DNA of 64,000 nucleotides from the NCBI GenBank assembly GCA_903904815.1, contig CAIVDU010000095.1, positions 37,499-101,498 of the forward strand, read 5' to 3'. How positions within the stretch are numbered: the first letter of the stretch is position 1; each line of letters starts with the position of its first letter. Of this stretch, positions 7,796-16,272 are shown one piece after another. The position numbers were made by a program, and so were the translations under genes. The stretch comes from an uncultured Armatimonadota bacterium (GTDB lineage Bacteria; Armatimonadota; Fimbriimonadia; Fimbriimonadales; Fimbriimonadaceae). The notes below the pieces were generated by a model that ran no database searches, was not told where the DNA came from, and saw only the letters and a list, made by a program, of their open reading frames with translations.

Positions 7796-8950
7796 CTAAT
7801 TCAATCCCTTTGAGTCGAGCTTGTTTCCATTAACGACCAGGTCCTTCGTCGTGAGAGCGGCGAAGACGGATGCGGGGGCGTAGAGGACGTCCTTTTTGAC
7901 CACGGCTGGATGACTTAACGGAGAGCGTTTACCGTTGAAGCGGTAAGTAGCCGAGTCCTGCTCTAGCTTGATGGAATTGTCAGCACTTTCGATGTAGGCG
8001 GAGTTCTTGTCACCCTTCTCGAAGCTCAACTCCAGGAGACTTGCCATTCGCTCAACCGGAACCATGACGACTTCCCCATCGTAATACGGCGCAGCTTCGG
8101 CGTCGAAAGTGAGGGCCTTGTCTCCCAATCGGATTGAGATGTCGGGAACAGCGGGCGCGGGAGGAGTTGCAGGTGGAGCCGTTGGCGGGGCCGTTTGGGA
8201 ATCGGTTCTCGGCTTTGATGAATCCCAGCCTCGGTCTGAACCGCCACCGTGATGAGTTCCATCCCAGCCCGAGTTACTGGAACCACCTGAGGTAGGGCGG
8301 CTCGAATCCCATCCACGATCCCAGGACCCACGTCCACGGTCAGAGATCTCCAGGGTCACGTCCTGGTTAAAGAGCGCTCCCATCTTCGTTCCGCGATCCA
8401 CGACCGTGTTCTGCGACTTCGTTCGATCTGAGTCGGCGGCGATCATTCCGGCAACCGTGCCGAGAAAGAGCCCGGTCACTCGGCGATGAAAGAGCGAGCC
8501 GAGGAGATATCCTCCCAACGCGCCGCCAATGACGTAAGCGCCCTGCCTACGGACGTCGTTTCGTACGAAGAGCCGACCGTTATCGTCCGCACGCACCAAA
8601 TCCTTGTTCAGTGGGATAGGCAAAGCGTGAATTCGCGTCGACACTCCGTTTGGCAACTCAATGGAGGTGAATTCCAGGTCCATCGATGCTGGGCGGTCCC
8701 CCCTTGGAATCCGAATACTGACGATTCGCCCCTGGAGTCGGGTGCCGGTCGGAAGGTCTCGATCACCCTCTACGTGGCAAGTGAATCGATCGCCGGCTTG
8801 ACTGTCCGAAATGTTCAGTGCGTTATCGAAAACGATCGGCACTACCGCGTCTCGATTAAGAGTTACGGAATTCGCAAACGACGAGATAGGGAGCGCGGAC
8901 ATCGCCAAAAGCGAAAGCGCGAAGACGGAATTTCGGCGAGGGTTCATCAT
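7796..8950 (-). CDS. Secreted protein with glycine-zipper segment and copper-amine-oxidase-N-like stalk domain
   Basis: 384 aa with a signal peptide (MNPRRNSVFALSLLAMSALP, cleavage near SSFA). Residues about 28-130 form a beta-rich N-terminal domain. Residues about 138-170 are a glycine-zipper type hydrophobic segment (GGALGGYLLG, GLFLGTVAGMIA). A Gly/Ser/Trp linker follows, with repeated GWDS motifs and then a Pro/Ala stretch. The C-terminal domain at about 268-380 has the DGEVVMVPVERMASLL and LYAPASVFA pattern of the copper amine oxidase N-terminal 'stalk' fold, common in extracellular proteins of Firmicutes and Armatimonadota. No enzymatic residues are visible; envelope association is inferred. 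ATGATG at the start leaves one codon of ambiguity. Confidence 0.7.
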   Translation of the reverse strand: MMNPRRNSVFALSLLAMSALPISSFANSVTLNRDAVVPIVFDNALNISDSQAGDRFTCHVEGDRDLPTGTRLQGRIVSIRIPRGDRPASMDLEFTSIELPNGVSTRIHALPIPLNKDLVRADDNGRLFVRNDVRRQGAYVIGGALGGYLLGSLFHRRVTGLFLGTVAGMIAADSDRTKSQNTVVDRGTKMGALFNQDVTLEISDRGRGSWDRGWDSSRPTSGGSSNSGWDGTHHGGGSDRGWDSSKPRTDSQTAPPTAPPATPPAPAVPDISIRLGDKALTFDAEAAPYYDGEVVMVPVERMASLLELSFEKGDKNSAYIESADNSIKLEQDSATYRFNGKRSPLSHPAVVKKDVLYAPASVFAALTTKDLVVNGNKLDSKGLN

Positions 8951-9006
8951 GCTTCGAGTCTCTTTTCGTGCCTCAATGTATTCTAACGATCTGGCGGCTT
9001 CATTAG

Positions 9007-10017
9007 TTACGGACGAATGCGAAAGGCCGAAAGCTCGGTATCAGGTCCGACCAGTCGGGGTTTTTCAAACCGAAAGGCAGTGACGTCGGAGAGGTGGTCA
9101 ACGTTCAATCCGCTGACCCAGTTTGGGCCGCTCCCTAAAGCCTTTGGAGCCACAAACAACCGTATTTCGTCGACCAAATCGCGAGCCATGAACGCTCCGA
9201 TGGTAATCGCTCCGCCCTCCACGAGCAGACCAATTTGACCGGCGCTTTGCATCCGGTTTAAAAGGCTTTCTAGATCAATTTTGCCGGTGATGTGCCACGT
9301 TTCCGCTTCGGACGAGAAAACTTGGTAGTGGCCTTTGAGGCGATTCTCAGGATCCAGAACGATCCGTAGGGGTTGGTTGACGACTCCCGCGACGCGCGAC
9401 GTCAGCCGAGGATCATCGGCTTCAATTGTCTTTCGCCCGACGAGCACTGCCCCGCATTCCGCTCGCAGTCGGTGTCCCTCAGCCCTCGCCTTTGGTCCGG
9501 TGATCCATTTACTCTCTCCCGAGGGAAGCGCGATCCGTCCATCCAGACTTATCGCGGCCTTGGCAATCACGTATGGCCGCTCTAGACTGATCGCGCCGGT
9601 AAAGATTCGATTTGCGGCGGCGGCTGATTCGGTCAACAGGCCGAGATCGACTTGGATCCCCGCCGCTCGGAGAGCTTCAACCCCTCCGACTGCCCGTGGA
9701 TTCATGTCTCTGGTTGCGACGACCACCCTTTGTACCCCTGCTCGGATAAGCGCTTGAGAGCAGGGTGGAGTACGCCCGAAGTGGTTACAGGGTTCTAGCG
9801 TCACGTAGGCGGTCGCACCTTCGGCCGCTTCGCCAGCTTCCAAGAGGGCCATCGCCTCCGCGTGAGGCGCCCCAGCACGGTCATGGTAGCCTTGCCCTAC
9901 GATCTCGCCGCTGCGAACGATCACACAGCCTACATGGGGGTTCGGGGCGGGGAATCCACGCTTCGAGAGCTGAATAGCCCTGCGCATGTAGGCTTCGTCA
10001 CTCGCTTTGAGGAGCAT
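9007..10017 (-). CDS. ribD: Bifunctional riboflavin deaminase/reductase
   Basis: 336 aa from the ATG at 10017 (AGAAGG upstream). The N-terminal deaminase domain has zinc ligands H52 (HAE), C77 and C86 (PCNHFGRTPPC). The C-terminal domain from about 147 is the reductase, with SLDGRIA, WITGPKAR, VGRKTIEADDPRLT and LLVEGG. Together they carry out the second and third steps of riboflavin synthesis. The gene overlaps the 3' end of the small membrane-protein gene by 20 nt and is the last gene of the aroK-to-ribD run. No other rib genes are in the window. Confidence 0.93.
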   Translation of the reverse strand: MLLKASDEAYMRRAIQLSKRGFPAPNPHVGCVIVRSGEIVGQGYHDRAGAPHAEAMALLEAGEAAEGATAYVTLEPCNHFGRTPPCSQALIRAGVQRVVVATRDMNPRAVGGVEALRAAGIQVDLGLLTESAAAANRIFTGAISLERPYVIAKAAISLDGRIALPSGESKWITGPKARAEGHRLRAECGAVLVGRKTIEADDPRLTSRVAGVVNQPLRIVLDPENRLKGHYQVFSSEAETWHITGKIDLESLLNRMQSAGQIGLLVEGGAITIGAFMARDLVDEIRLFVAPKALGSGPNWVSGLNVDHLSDVTAFRFEKPRLVGPDTELSAFRIRP

Positions 10018-10309
10018 CGTTCGCCTTCTTTGCGTCTGCGGCCGCACCTTCCATCAACTTCTTCAAGTTGTTGAGGGACTCCGTCCGATACTCTTCCCGG
10101 GCTCGCCGCATGATCAAAAATGAACCCACCCCCGAACCTGCGAAGGCGAATATCATGCCCCCGAGATAGTCGAGGACTCGAACCCCGTAATCACGCTTCA
10201 CGACACGTGGGGCGGACTTGCTCGGTTTCGGGCCAAGGATAACGGGAGCCGCAAGAAAGAGAACCACGACAGCCGATATGAATATGGTGGTGATCAGTTT
10301 TAGGCGCAC
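9998..10309 (-). CDS. Small two-helix membrane protein, unknown
   Basis: 103 aa with a hydrophobic segment at about 4-26 (a signal anchor or TM helix) and a second at about 47-68. A charged C-terminal tail (RRAREEYRTESLNNLKKLMEG) probably forms a helix. I do not recognise the family. The start is GTG at 10309, overlapping the rpe stop, and the end overlaps ribD. The tight packing supports it as a real gene. There is no basis for assigning a function. Confidence 0.65.
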   Translation of the reverse strand: MRLKLITTIFISAVVVLFLAAPVILGPKPSKSAPRVVKRDYGVRVLDYLGGMIFAFAGSGVGSFLIMRRAREEYRTESLNNLKKLMEGAAADAKKANDAPQSE

Positions 10310-10947
10310 AACGCGTTTAGGTCCTTAACGGCCGAGGCGAGGTCGGGCGCCTTCGCCAAGTAACTACCGACAACGAAGAGATTTGCCCCCGCTGCGCGGG
10401 CCTCGGGCAGTGTAAAGGGATCGATTCCGCCATCCACCTCGATGTCGATGTCGGGGCGCAGAGTTCGGATGCGCCCGACCTTTTCCAAGCAAGGTCGGAT
10501 GAATTTCTGTCCTCCCCAACCAGGATTGACAGTCATTACGAGAACCATGTCCAAAATTTCCAAAAGGGGCTCGACGCTCTCCACCGGAGTTCCTGGATTG
10601 ATGGCAATACCGGCCTGCACGTCGCGTTCTTTGAGATACTGAGCCAGACGATGTGAGTGTTGGGTTGCTTCGTGATGGAAAATAATCCGTTCGCAACCTG
10701 CCGCGATGAACGCATCGAACTGAGCTTCCGGCGTTTGCACCATTAGATGAGCCTCGAGAACACCAGGAGCGGCACTCCGGAGAGCTCTCACGTAAGAGTC
10801 ACCAAATGTGATCGGGGGGACAAACTGCCCGTCCATGACGTCGAGGTGGATGATTTTTGAACCGGCGTCCGCCATCGTCGCAACCGAACGTCTTAGGTCG
10901 GTCAAGTCGAAGGAAAGTATGGAGGGAGCGAGAAGACAGGTTGGCAT
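10300..10947 (-). CDS. rpe: Ribulose-phosphate 3-epimerase
   Basis: 215 aa, the usual length. LAPSILSFD, the metal-ligand motif HLDVMDGQFVPPITFG (H34, D36), AHLMV, MTVNPGWGGQKF and IEVDGGI are all diagnostic. It interconverts ribulose-5-P and xylulose-5-P in the pentose phosphate pathway. The start overlaps the stop of the PASTA pseudokinase gene as TAATG. In many Firmicutes rpe also follows the PASTA kinase gene (prkC-cpgA-rpe), so this neighbourhood is conserved even though the kinase here appears inactive. Confidence 0.95.
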   Translation of the reverse strand: MPTCLLAPSILSFDLTDLRRSVATMADAGSKIIHLDVMDGQFVPPITFGDSYVRALRSAAPGVLEAHLMVQTPEAQFDAFIAAGCERIIFHHEATQHSHRLAQYLKERDVQAGIAINPGTPVESVEPLLEILDMVLVMTVNPGWGGQKFIRPCLEKVGRIRTLRPDIDIEVDGGIDPFTLPEARAAGANLFVVGSYLAKAPDLASAVKDLNALCA

Positions 10948-12782
10948 TAGCGATTCACCACGGGTTTCTTAACCCATGAATTCTTTTCGACACCATCGTA
11001 ATAAAGATGGAATTCGACTTGGTCTCCCACTCCGAGCGGCGCTACTTGAAGCGCCTGTCCAGGATTCACCAACTGGTCATACACGGTGCGCGTGCTATCG
11101 TCGTCGGTGATGTCAAGTCGTACGCTGGTCGGCACCGTGAGGTCCTTCAGCGGAAGTTTGACGAAATACTGAAAGGCATTAGTCTGCGCGGTCCGCGATT
11201 CGGGTCCGGGCACAGCAGCGTTGGTTCCAGATGGTGGCTTTACCGCGGGTGTCCCAGGCGTGCCGGCTGGCGCCGTCAATGGGTTCGTCGCCGGTTTGTC
11301 CGCATCGAGCGCTGGGGCGTCGCGGTTGTTCAAGAAGACCTTGACCAGTGTGGAGCGTTCGACTTTCGTCTTGGGCGCTGGAAGCTGCTTTACAACCACT
11401 CCTTGAGCACGAGTTGGATCGGATGCGGCCCCGACACTTGTGTCTAGGCTCAGGTTTAGATTTCCAAGGATTGTCTTTGCGCCATCGAGGGTGTCTCCGG
11501 CAAGATCTGGGACCTCCACCACGCGGCTTCCGGCACTAATTGTGACTCTGACGAGTCCCCCTTCTCGAACCTTAACGGTGGGCTCCGGATCGACATCCAG
11601 CACTCGGTCCATCTCGATTTGATCGCTGGGCTGGCGAGCGGCGACTTGCATGTGAAGATGGCTTGATTCAAGAAGCGCTCGCGCTTCGGTGGCCGATAAG
11701 CCACGGATATTTGGGACGGGAATGAGCTTGGGCTTGTTCAGGTTGAACACAAGCCAAGCCCCCAGAAGGCTGAGAACCACGCCCAAAAGGAACACGGCCG
11801 CGATCAGCATCCAAACGGGAACGTCTCGCTCCGGCTTTGGCTCACGAGTTCGATCAAGATCGCGAATGGCCCCCATGGTCGGCGCAACCGGCTGATTTGG
11901 CGTGGGCTTGGGAGCCACGTTAGCGCCGCCTCTTAGTGGCCAAGAGAGTGATCGACCAAAACGCAGGGCGTCCTGTAGAATTCGGAGATCGCTGAGCAAC
12001 TCACCGGCAGAGTTGTATCGCTCGTTTGGCTCCTTGGACATCGCCTTCTTCACGATCTCGTCCAAGACGACCGGGGTGGAAGGGTTGATGGTGCGAACAC
12101 TCGGGGTCGGTGTGTTCGCGTGCTGCAGGGCGATCGCTACTGGGTTGTCGCCGACGTACGGTTTTCGGCCAGAGAGGAGTTCATAGAGGAGAATTCCAAC
12201 GGCATAGACGTCGGATTTGGGAGACGGCATCCCTCCGGCGCTCACTTCGGGGGCCATATACGGGGCCATGCTTCCCACTACGATGGCTCCAGCGGTCGGG
12301 CTCGCGGAGTATGCCTCCCAGATGCCAGTAAGTTGGAGTTTCACTTCCCCGTCGGCCAAAACACTCAAGTTGCTGCCCTGCAGGTCGCCGTGAACAAAGC
12401 CGAGTCGGTGGATCGAGTCTAGCGATTGACAAATGCTGATGCCGGTCGAGACGGATACGGGGATTGAAAATGGAGCAAGCTTTTTGATGCGGTCGGAGAG
12501 CGAGGGACCACGCGTAAGTTCGCTGACCATAAAGGCCATGCCTTCATCTTCATCGACCTCGGTTTGTGATTCGACTCCGATTGAGTGAACGACCGAATAC
12601 TTCGCCACGGTCTGGGACAGAGCCTGAATGAAAGCCGGCTCTGACGCGAAGGGTGGTTTGACTACGCGGACCGAGACATCTCTTCCGGTCAGTCGATCGC
12701 GCGCAGAGTAGCCAGCGAAAATGGGACCGTCGGTCACAAGCCCCGTCAACTCATATCTTGAGCGTAGGAGCGCGCCAATCAC
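10947..12782 (-). CDS. PASTA-domain serine/threonine kinase homologue, predicted pseudokinase
   Basis: 611 aa from the GTG at 12782, which overlaps the preceding stop as GTGA; a longer frame exists upstream but has no support. A kinase fold covers about 5-270, one TM helix about 321-347, and two extracellular PASTA domains about 350-490, followed by a Pro/Thr linker and a beta-rich C-terminus. The fold is recognisable (HGDLQGSN, YMAPEV, SDVYAVGILLYELLSGR), but key residues are changed. The ATP-loop glycines are lost, the VAVK lysine is Arg (R39 in VSVRVV), HRD is HGD, and DFG is LTG (151-153), so the metal-binding Asp is absent. It probably senses muropeptides or envelope state without phosphotransfer. 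It sits between aroB and rpe in an overlapping operon. Confidence 0.85.
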   Translation of the reverse strand: MIGALLRSRYELTGLVTDGPIFAGYSARDRLTGRDVSVRVVKPPFASEPAFIQALSQTVAKYSVVHSIGVESQTEVDEDEGMAFMVSELTRGPSLSDRIKKLAPFSIPVSVSTGISICQSLDSIHRLGFVHGDLQGSNLSVLADGEVKLQLTGIWEAYSASPTAGAIVVGSMAPYMAPEVSAGGMPSPKSDVYAVGILLYELLSGRKPYVGDNPVAIALQHANTPTPSVRTINPSTPVVLDEIVKKAMSKEPNERYNSAGELLSDLRILQDALRFGRSLSWPLRGGANVAPKPTPNQPVAPTMGAIRDLDRTREPKPERDVPVWMLIAAVFLLGVVLSLLGAWLVFNLNKPKLIPVPNIRGLSATEARALLESSHLHMQVAARQPSDQIEMDRVLDVDPEPTVKVREGGLVRVTISAGSRVVEVPDLAGDTLDGAKTILGNLNLSLDTSVGAASDPTRAQGVVVKQLPAPKTKVERSTLVKVFLNNRDAPALDADKPATNPLTAPAGTPGTPAVKPPSGTNAAVPGPESRTAQTNAFQYFVKLPLKDLTVPTSVRLDITDDDSTRTVYDQLVNPGQALQVAPLGVGDQVEFHLYYDGVEKNSWVKKPVVNR

Positions 12783-12994
12783 TGGATGGGTTCCTCTCGG
12801 TCCGGGATAAAGGCTAACCCGACCGCACCCGCAAAGAGCACCAACATTAGCAGATGCACAGGCAGCTGATTGACTTTGACATCGAAGTCGGCTACTGCGT
12901 CTGGCCCCTTGAGATAGATCCATTGGCTGACTGCATAGCCGCCCACGATAACGAGCGTGAGTGCCGCTCCCAGAGCCAGTCGCAGGGTTTTCAT
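12779..12994 (-). CDS. Small membrane protein (71 aa), unknown
   Basis: Two hydrophobic helices (about 5-28 and 46-63) separated by a polar loop, with an acidic C-terminus (PDREEPIQ). It overlaps aroB upstream (ATGA) and the pseudokinase downstream (GTGA). Such tight packing on both sides strongly suggests a translated gene coupled to its neighbours. The family is not recognised. It could be a partner of the membrane-anchored pseudokinase, but that rests only on position. Confidence 0.65.
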   Translation of the reverse strand: MKTLRLALGAALTLVIVGGYAVSQWIYLKGPDAVADFDVKVNQLPVHLLMLVLFAGAVGLAFIPDREEPIQ

Positions 12995-14013
12995 ACTCTT
13001 GCCATCACCGATTCGACCATATCAGGAGGTACATCCTGAACAAGTTTACATCTGCCTACGTCGGTCAGGAGACTAAATGCCAAAGAACCCGTGGATGCCT
13101 TCTTATCGCGGTACATCGCATTGATAAGATCTCGCGGTGATAATGACGGGTCAATCGCGGTGGGGAGACCGTATCGGGCAATATCTTCGGTCACAACTTT
13201 CGCCGTGCCTCGCTCGGTAATGCCTAGCTCTTCACCCAATTGCGCTTCTAAAACCATGCCAATGGCGATCGCTTCTCCGTGCAAGATCTTCCCATAGGCG
13301 TATGCGTGCTCGATCGCGTGCCCAATTGTGTGGCCGAAATTGAGCGTGGCACGCTTTCCAGTAGTTTCGAATTCGTCTTCCTCTACCACTTCGGCTTTTA
13401 ACTGAATACACCGCATTACGACATGTTCCAAACCAGGATGGGTTGGGTATAGGGTGGATTGGCGCAGACGCTCAGCAAGCGGAGCGTCCATGATAAAGCC
13501 GTATTTGAGCACCTCAGCCATGCCATTCGTGAATTGTCGGGCGGGCAAGGACCGGAGCAATTCTATCGGAACGTAAACGGCATCGGGCGCCTTGAAGGCG
13601 CCCGCCAAATTCTTTCCTTCCGAAAGATCGATGCCGACCTTTCCACCTACCGAAGAATCGACCATGGCCAGGAGGGTCGTGGGAATCTGGACAAAACGAA
13701 TGCCCCGCATGTAGCTTGCCGCGACGAAGCCGGCGAGATCCCCCACTACACCCCCACCCAGGGCGACTAAGGTGGTCTTTCGCGTCGCGTTGGATTGAGC
13801 CAACCAACTGAGAGCTTCACCAAATGTCTCCAGACTCTTTGATTGTTCTCCGGGGGATACCGCAAGATGGGCCCGCCCTTTCAGCACCTGAGGCGCGACT
13901 GCCGCGACCGTAGAGTCGGTGATCACCCGCGCATCGCTCGCGATTAACTGGCTCGCCGATTCCAGGGAAGTGGCAATGACTTCATAGGAACCGCCGGAAT
14001 GATTGATCCTCAT
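12991..14013 (-). CDS. aroB: 3-dehydroquinate synthase
   Basis: 340 aa. The NAD-binding GGGVVGDLAGFVAASYMRG segment, PTTLLAMVDSSVGGK, the zinc-ligand Glu of EVLKYG, and the zinc-ligand histidines in NFGHTIGHAIEH and GEAIAIGM are all present. It converts DAHP to 3-dehydroquinate in the shikimate pathway. The start overlaps aroK as ATGA and the end overlaps the 71-aa gene as ATGA. Confidence 0.95.
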   Translation of the reverse strand: MRINHSGGSYEVIATSLESASQLIASDARVITDSTVAAVAPQVLKGRAHLAVSPGEQSKSLETFGEALSWLAQSNATRKTTLVALGGGVVGDLAGFVAASYMRGIRFVQIPTTLLAMVDSSVGGKVGIDLSEGKNLAGAFKAPDAVYVPIELLRSLPARQFTNGMAEVLKYGFIMDAPLAERLRQSTLYPTHPGLEHVVMRCIQLKAEVVEEDEFETTGKRATLNFGHTIGHAIEHAYAYGKILHGEAIAIGMVLEAQLGEELGITERGTAKVVTEDIARYGLPTAIDPSLSPRDLINAMYRDKKASTGSLAFSLLTDVGRCKLVQDVPPDMVESVMARV

Positions 14014-14528
14014 GATTCAACCGGCCTTAAAAGTAAGTCGGCGAGCCGTGCGACGCCCGCGTCGATGTCTCCGTCTCCTACATCTATGATGAGATCGGCC
14101 TGTTCATAGAGCGGACTACGAACCTCAAGAAGAGTGGCAAGTCTCTCTTTCCAGTCGTCGCTCTGGAGCAGTGGACGCTTCTTCTTGCTGGTCTCCAAGC
14201 GTTCAAATAAGACCTCGATTGGGGCTCTAAGGTATATCGTCGTGCCGAGCCGACGCATTTCGTCCCAGTTTTCTGGACGAATAACGATGCCCCCACCGGT
14301 GGAAATCACACTCGGGCCTATTTCCAGGCTGCGCAAGATATTCGTCTCATGATCCCGAAACGCCTCTTCGCCGTAGACTTGGAATATTTGTGGAATGGGT
14401 CTGCCGAGCCGCTGTTGAAGGAGGAGGTCGGTATCGATAAATGGCCTATCGGTTGCGTCGGCTAAGAGTCTTCCAACGGAAGACTTTCCCGCGCCCATCA
14501 TCCCGATTAGCACCCAAGCCTTGTCCAT
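14010..14528 (-). CDS. aroK: Shikimate kinase
   Basis: 172 aa from the ATG at 14528, the family length (a further 24 codons are open upstream but run through the terminator hairpin). It has the Walker A GMMGAGKSS near residues 9-17, the shikimate-binding D and R (FIDTD, FRDHE), the STGGG motif and a lid region (KKKRPLL). It phosphorylates shikimate. No Shine-Dalgarno is visible before the start. It is the first gene of the aroK-aroB-...-ribD run, directly after the pilus secretin terminator, so either there is a promoter in the 60-nt gap or the run depends on read-through. Confidence 0.93.
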   Translation of the reverse strand: MDKAWVLIGMMGAGKSSVGRLLADATDRPFIDTDLLLQQRLGRPIPQIFQVYGEEAFRDHETNILRSLEIGPSVISTGGGIVIRPENWDEMRRLGTTIYLRAPIEVLFERLETSKKKRPLLQSDDWKERLATLLEVRSPLYEQADLIIDVGDGDIDAGVARLADLLLRPVES

Positions 14529-14532
14529 AGAT

Positions 14533-14568
14533 AGAAAAGGGGTGGCAGCGCCGAAAGCACTGCCACCC
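14533..14568 (-). terminator. Terminator between the pilus secretin gene and aroK
   Basis: On the minus strand GGGTGGCAG (14568-14560) pairs with CTGCCACCC (14548-14540), with a partly paired loop, and is followed by CTTTTCT. It ends 5 nt before the aroK start. It probably ends or attenuates the pil operon transcript. Confidence 0.72.
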
Positions 14569-14589
14569 TGAGAGTTACCTCGTGAAAGG

Positions 14590-16230
14590 CTAGGGCCCAC
14601 CCTGAGTTGGGAGGCCGTCCTCGTCGAGGATTGTTGGAGTCACGAAGATCAGTAATTCGCTGTTTGTCTTCGCTCTCGAGTTTGTGCGGAAGAACTGACC
14701 GACAATCGGCAGATCTCCCAGGACGGGAACGCGCTGCTCAGAGTTGGTTTCTGACTTGTTGGTCAGACCACCCAGGACGATCGTCTCGCCGTTTCGCACT
14801 CGAGCGACTACCTGCATTCCCTGCTGAACCTGGTTCGGAATGTTTCCAGAACTGGTCACCGACACGCCCACGAAAGTGGCGATGTTCGGAGTCAAGTACA
14901 TGGTTATCGTGTTGTCGTTGTTGATTCGCGGCGTCACTGCCAACTGAGTGTTTGCCTGGAGAGGAATAACGCTCGGGTTGGAGATCGCAATACCGTTCGT
15001 TACAACCGTGGTTGTGAGCGAGATGTACTGGGTGACGAAGCTGTACAGCAAGACGGGCTGATTGTTAAGAGTTCGAGCAATCGGCGCCTCGACAACCTTA
15101 CCGTCGCCCATCAGGAGCTTCGTTCGGAGTCGACCTACGATGTTTCCTGACGAGTAGTTTAGGAACACCGGAAGGGTGTAGTCCGCGAACACGCCGGGAG
15201 TCGTACCAGTAAGAACCGTACCGCGCTGGTAGAGGAACTCGTATCCCAAGTCTCTTTCGAGGTTGGAAGTCGTCGTGATGAACTCGACCTTGACCTGAAC
15301 CTGCTTCGGAGCTACATCAAACTGGCTGATGTAAGTCTGGAGCTGGTTGATCGCTTCTTCTGTTCCGCGAACGACAAAGCTGTTATCGGTCGGGTCGAAG
15401 CTAACGAAATCGATTCCGTCGGGGACCAGACCCTGTCCGCCAACCAACTGACCGCCGCCTTGCTGACCGCCACCCTGGCCGCCGCCCGCGCCGCCGCCAA
15501 GGCCGCCGCCCTGACCACCGCCGCCGAAGCCGCCGCCGGAGTTACCACCGCCACCGAAGCCGCCACCAATCTGATTGCCACCTTCCATTCCGGGGATCTT
15601 AATTTGACCGCCCGATTCAGAGGATGTCAGAGGCGCTGAGATTGGCGAGTTAACCGGGTTGAACTGCGCGGTAGGAACCGTGCTATTCGTCGGATTGGTG
15701 AGAGTGAGACCACCGCCAAGCGCACCTGTCGACTGAGGTCCGGAATGGTCGGTGAACTTCTTAAGAAGATCTAAACCTCGGACGTAGTCGTAGGGAATTC
15801 GTCCTTGGACCGAATCATAGACGTCGCGGACATCGGCATTCATCACCTTAATGCGCTTGAGCACACTCGGCTTAGAAGTCTTAGTCTCGTGATCTACGAC
15901 TACCGGAGGACGATGACTGATGATGTAGACGCCGTTCTCGTCTCGTCGGAAGTAAGCGCCGGCAGCTTGGCAGATGTAGCGTACTGCGTCTTCCGCAGTC
16001 GCTCCGTCAAGCTTGAGCGTAATCCGACCAAACGGGTCAGAACTTGGTTCCACGACAAACTGCACGCCCGCCTGCTGCATCAGCATTCGAGTGGCCGTCA
16101 TCATGTCCGCAGCTTTTAAGTTGATGTCCACTCGGACGTCAGACGCCTGCTGTGCAGTCGCCAAAGCGGCAGTGGCAGCCAAGGCGGCCACTGTCGCGAA
16201 CCGAGCTATTCGAGCCCAGCGATTACGCAT
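14590..16230 (-). CDS. pilQ: Type IV pilus secretin (PilQ/GspD family)
   Basis: 546 aa with a signal peptide (cleavage near ATAQQ). An STN/N0-type domain covers about 30-105. A disordered region includes a Gly-rich stretch near 210-270. An N1-like domain follows (FDPTDNSFVVRGT...INQLQTYISQFD), then the secretin barrel domain from about 315, ending in the diagnostic VPVLGDLPIVGQFFR and ELLIFVTPTIL. It forms the outer-membrane ring through which the pilus passes. The ATG at 16230 has AGGA five to six nt upstream; the in-frame ATG at 16242 and GTG at 16251 are alternatives. It is the last gene of the pilM-N-O-P operon, just after a second, truncated secretin-like gene. Confidence 0.9.
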   Translation of the reverse strand: MRNRWARIARFATVAALAATAALATAQQASDVRVDINLKAADMMTATRMLMQQAGVQFVVEPSSDPFGRITLKLDGATAEDAVRYICQAAGAYFRRDENGVYIISHRPPVVVDHETKTSKPSVLKRIKVMNADVRDVYDSVQGRIPYDYVRGLDLLKKFTDHSGPQSTGALGGGLTLTNPTNSTVPTAQFNPVNSPISAPLTSSESGGQIKIPGMEGGNQIGGGFGGGGNSGGGFGGGGQGGGLGGGAGGGQGGGQQGGGQLVGGQGLVPDGIDFVSFDPTDNSFVVRGTEEAINQLQTYISQFDVAPKQVQVKVEFITTTSNLERDLGYEFLYQRGTVLTGTTPGVFADYTLPVFLNYSSGNIVGRLRTKLLMGDGKVVEAPIARTLNNQPVLLYSFVTQYISLTTTVVTNGIAISNPSVIPLQANTQLAVTPRINNDNTITMYLTPNIATFVGVSVTSSGNIPNQVQQGMQVVARVRNGETIVLGGLTNKSETNSEQRVPVLGDLPIVGQFFRTNSRAKTNSELLIFVTPTILDEDGLPTQGGP

Positions 16231-16272
16231 ATCGTTCCTCATATCCTCCACTAATCAATGCCGAACCTGGGT

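Noticed and set aside
7796..8950. Copper amine oxidase enzyme
   Set aside because: Only the small N-terminal stalk-type domain is present; the catalytic topaquinone domain is absent.
10947..12923. 658-aa version of the PASTA pseudokinase
   Set aside because: The first 47 residues are the 71-aa membrane gene read in another frame; the GTGA overlap at 12779-12782 marks the proper start.
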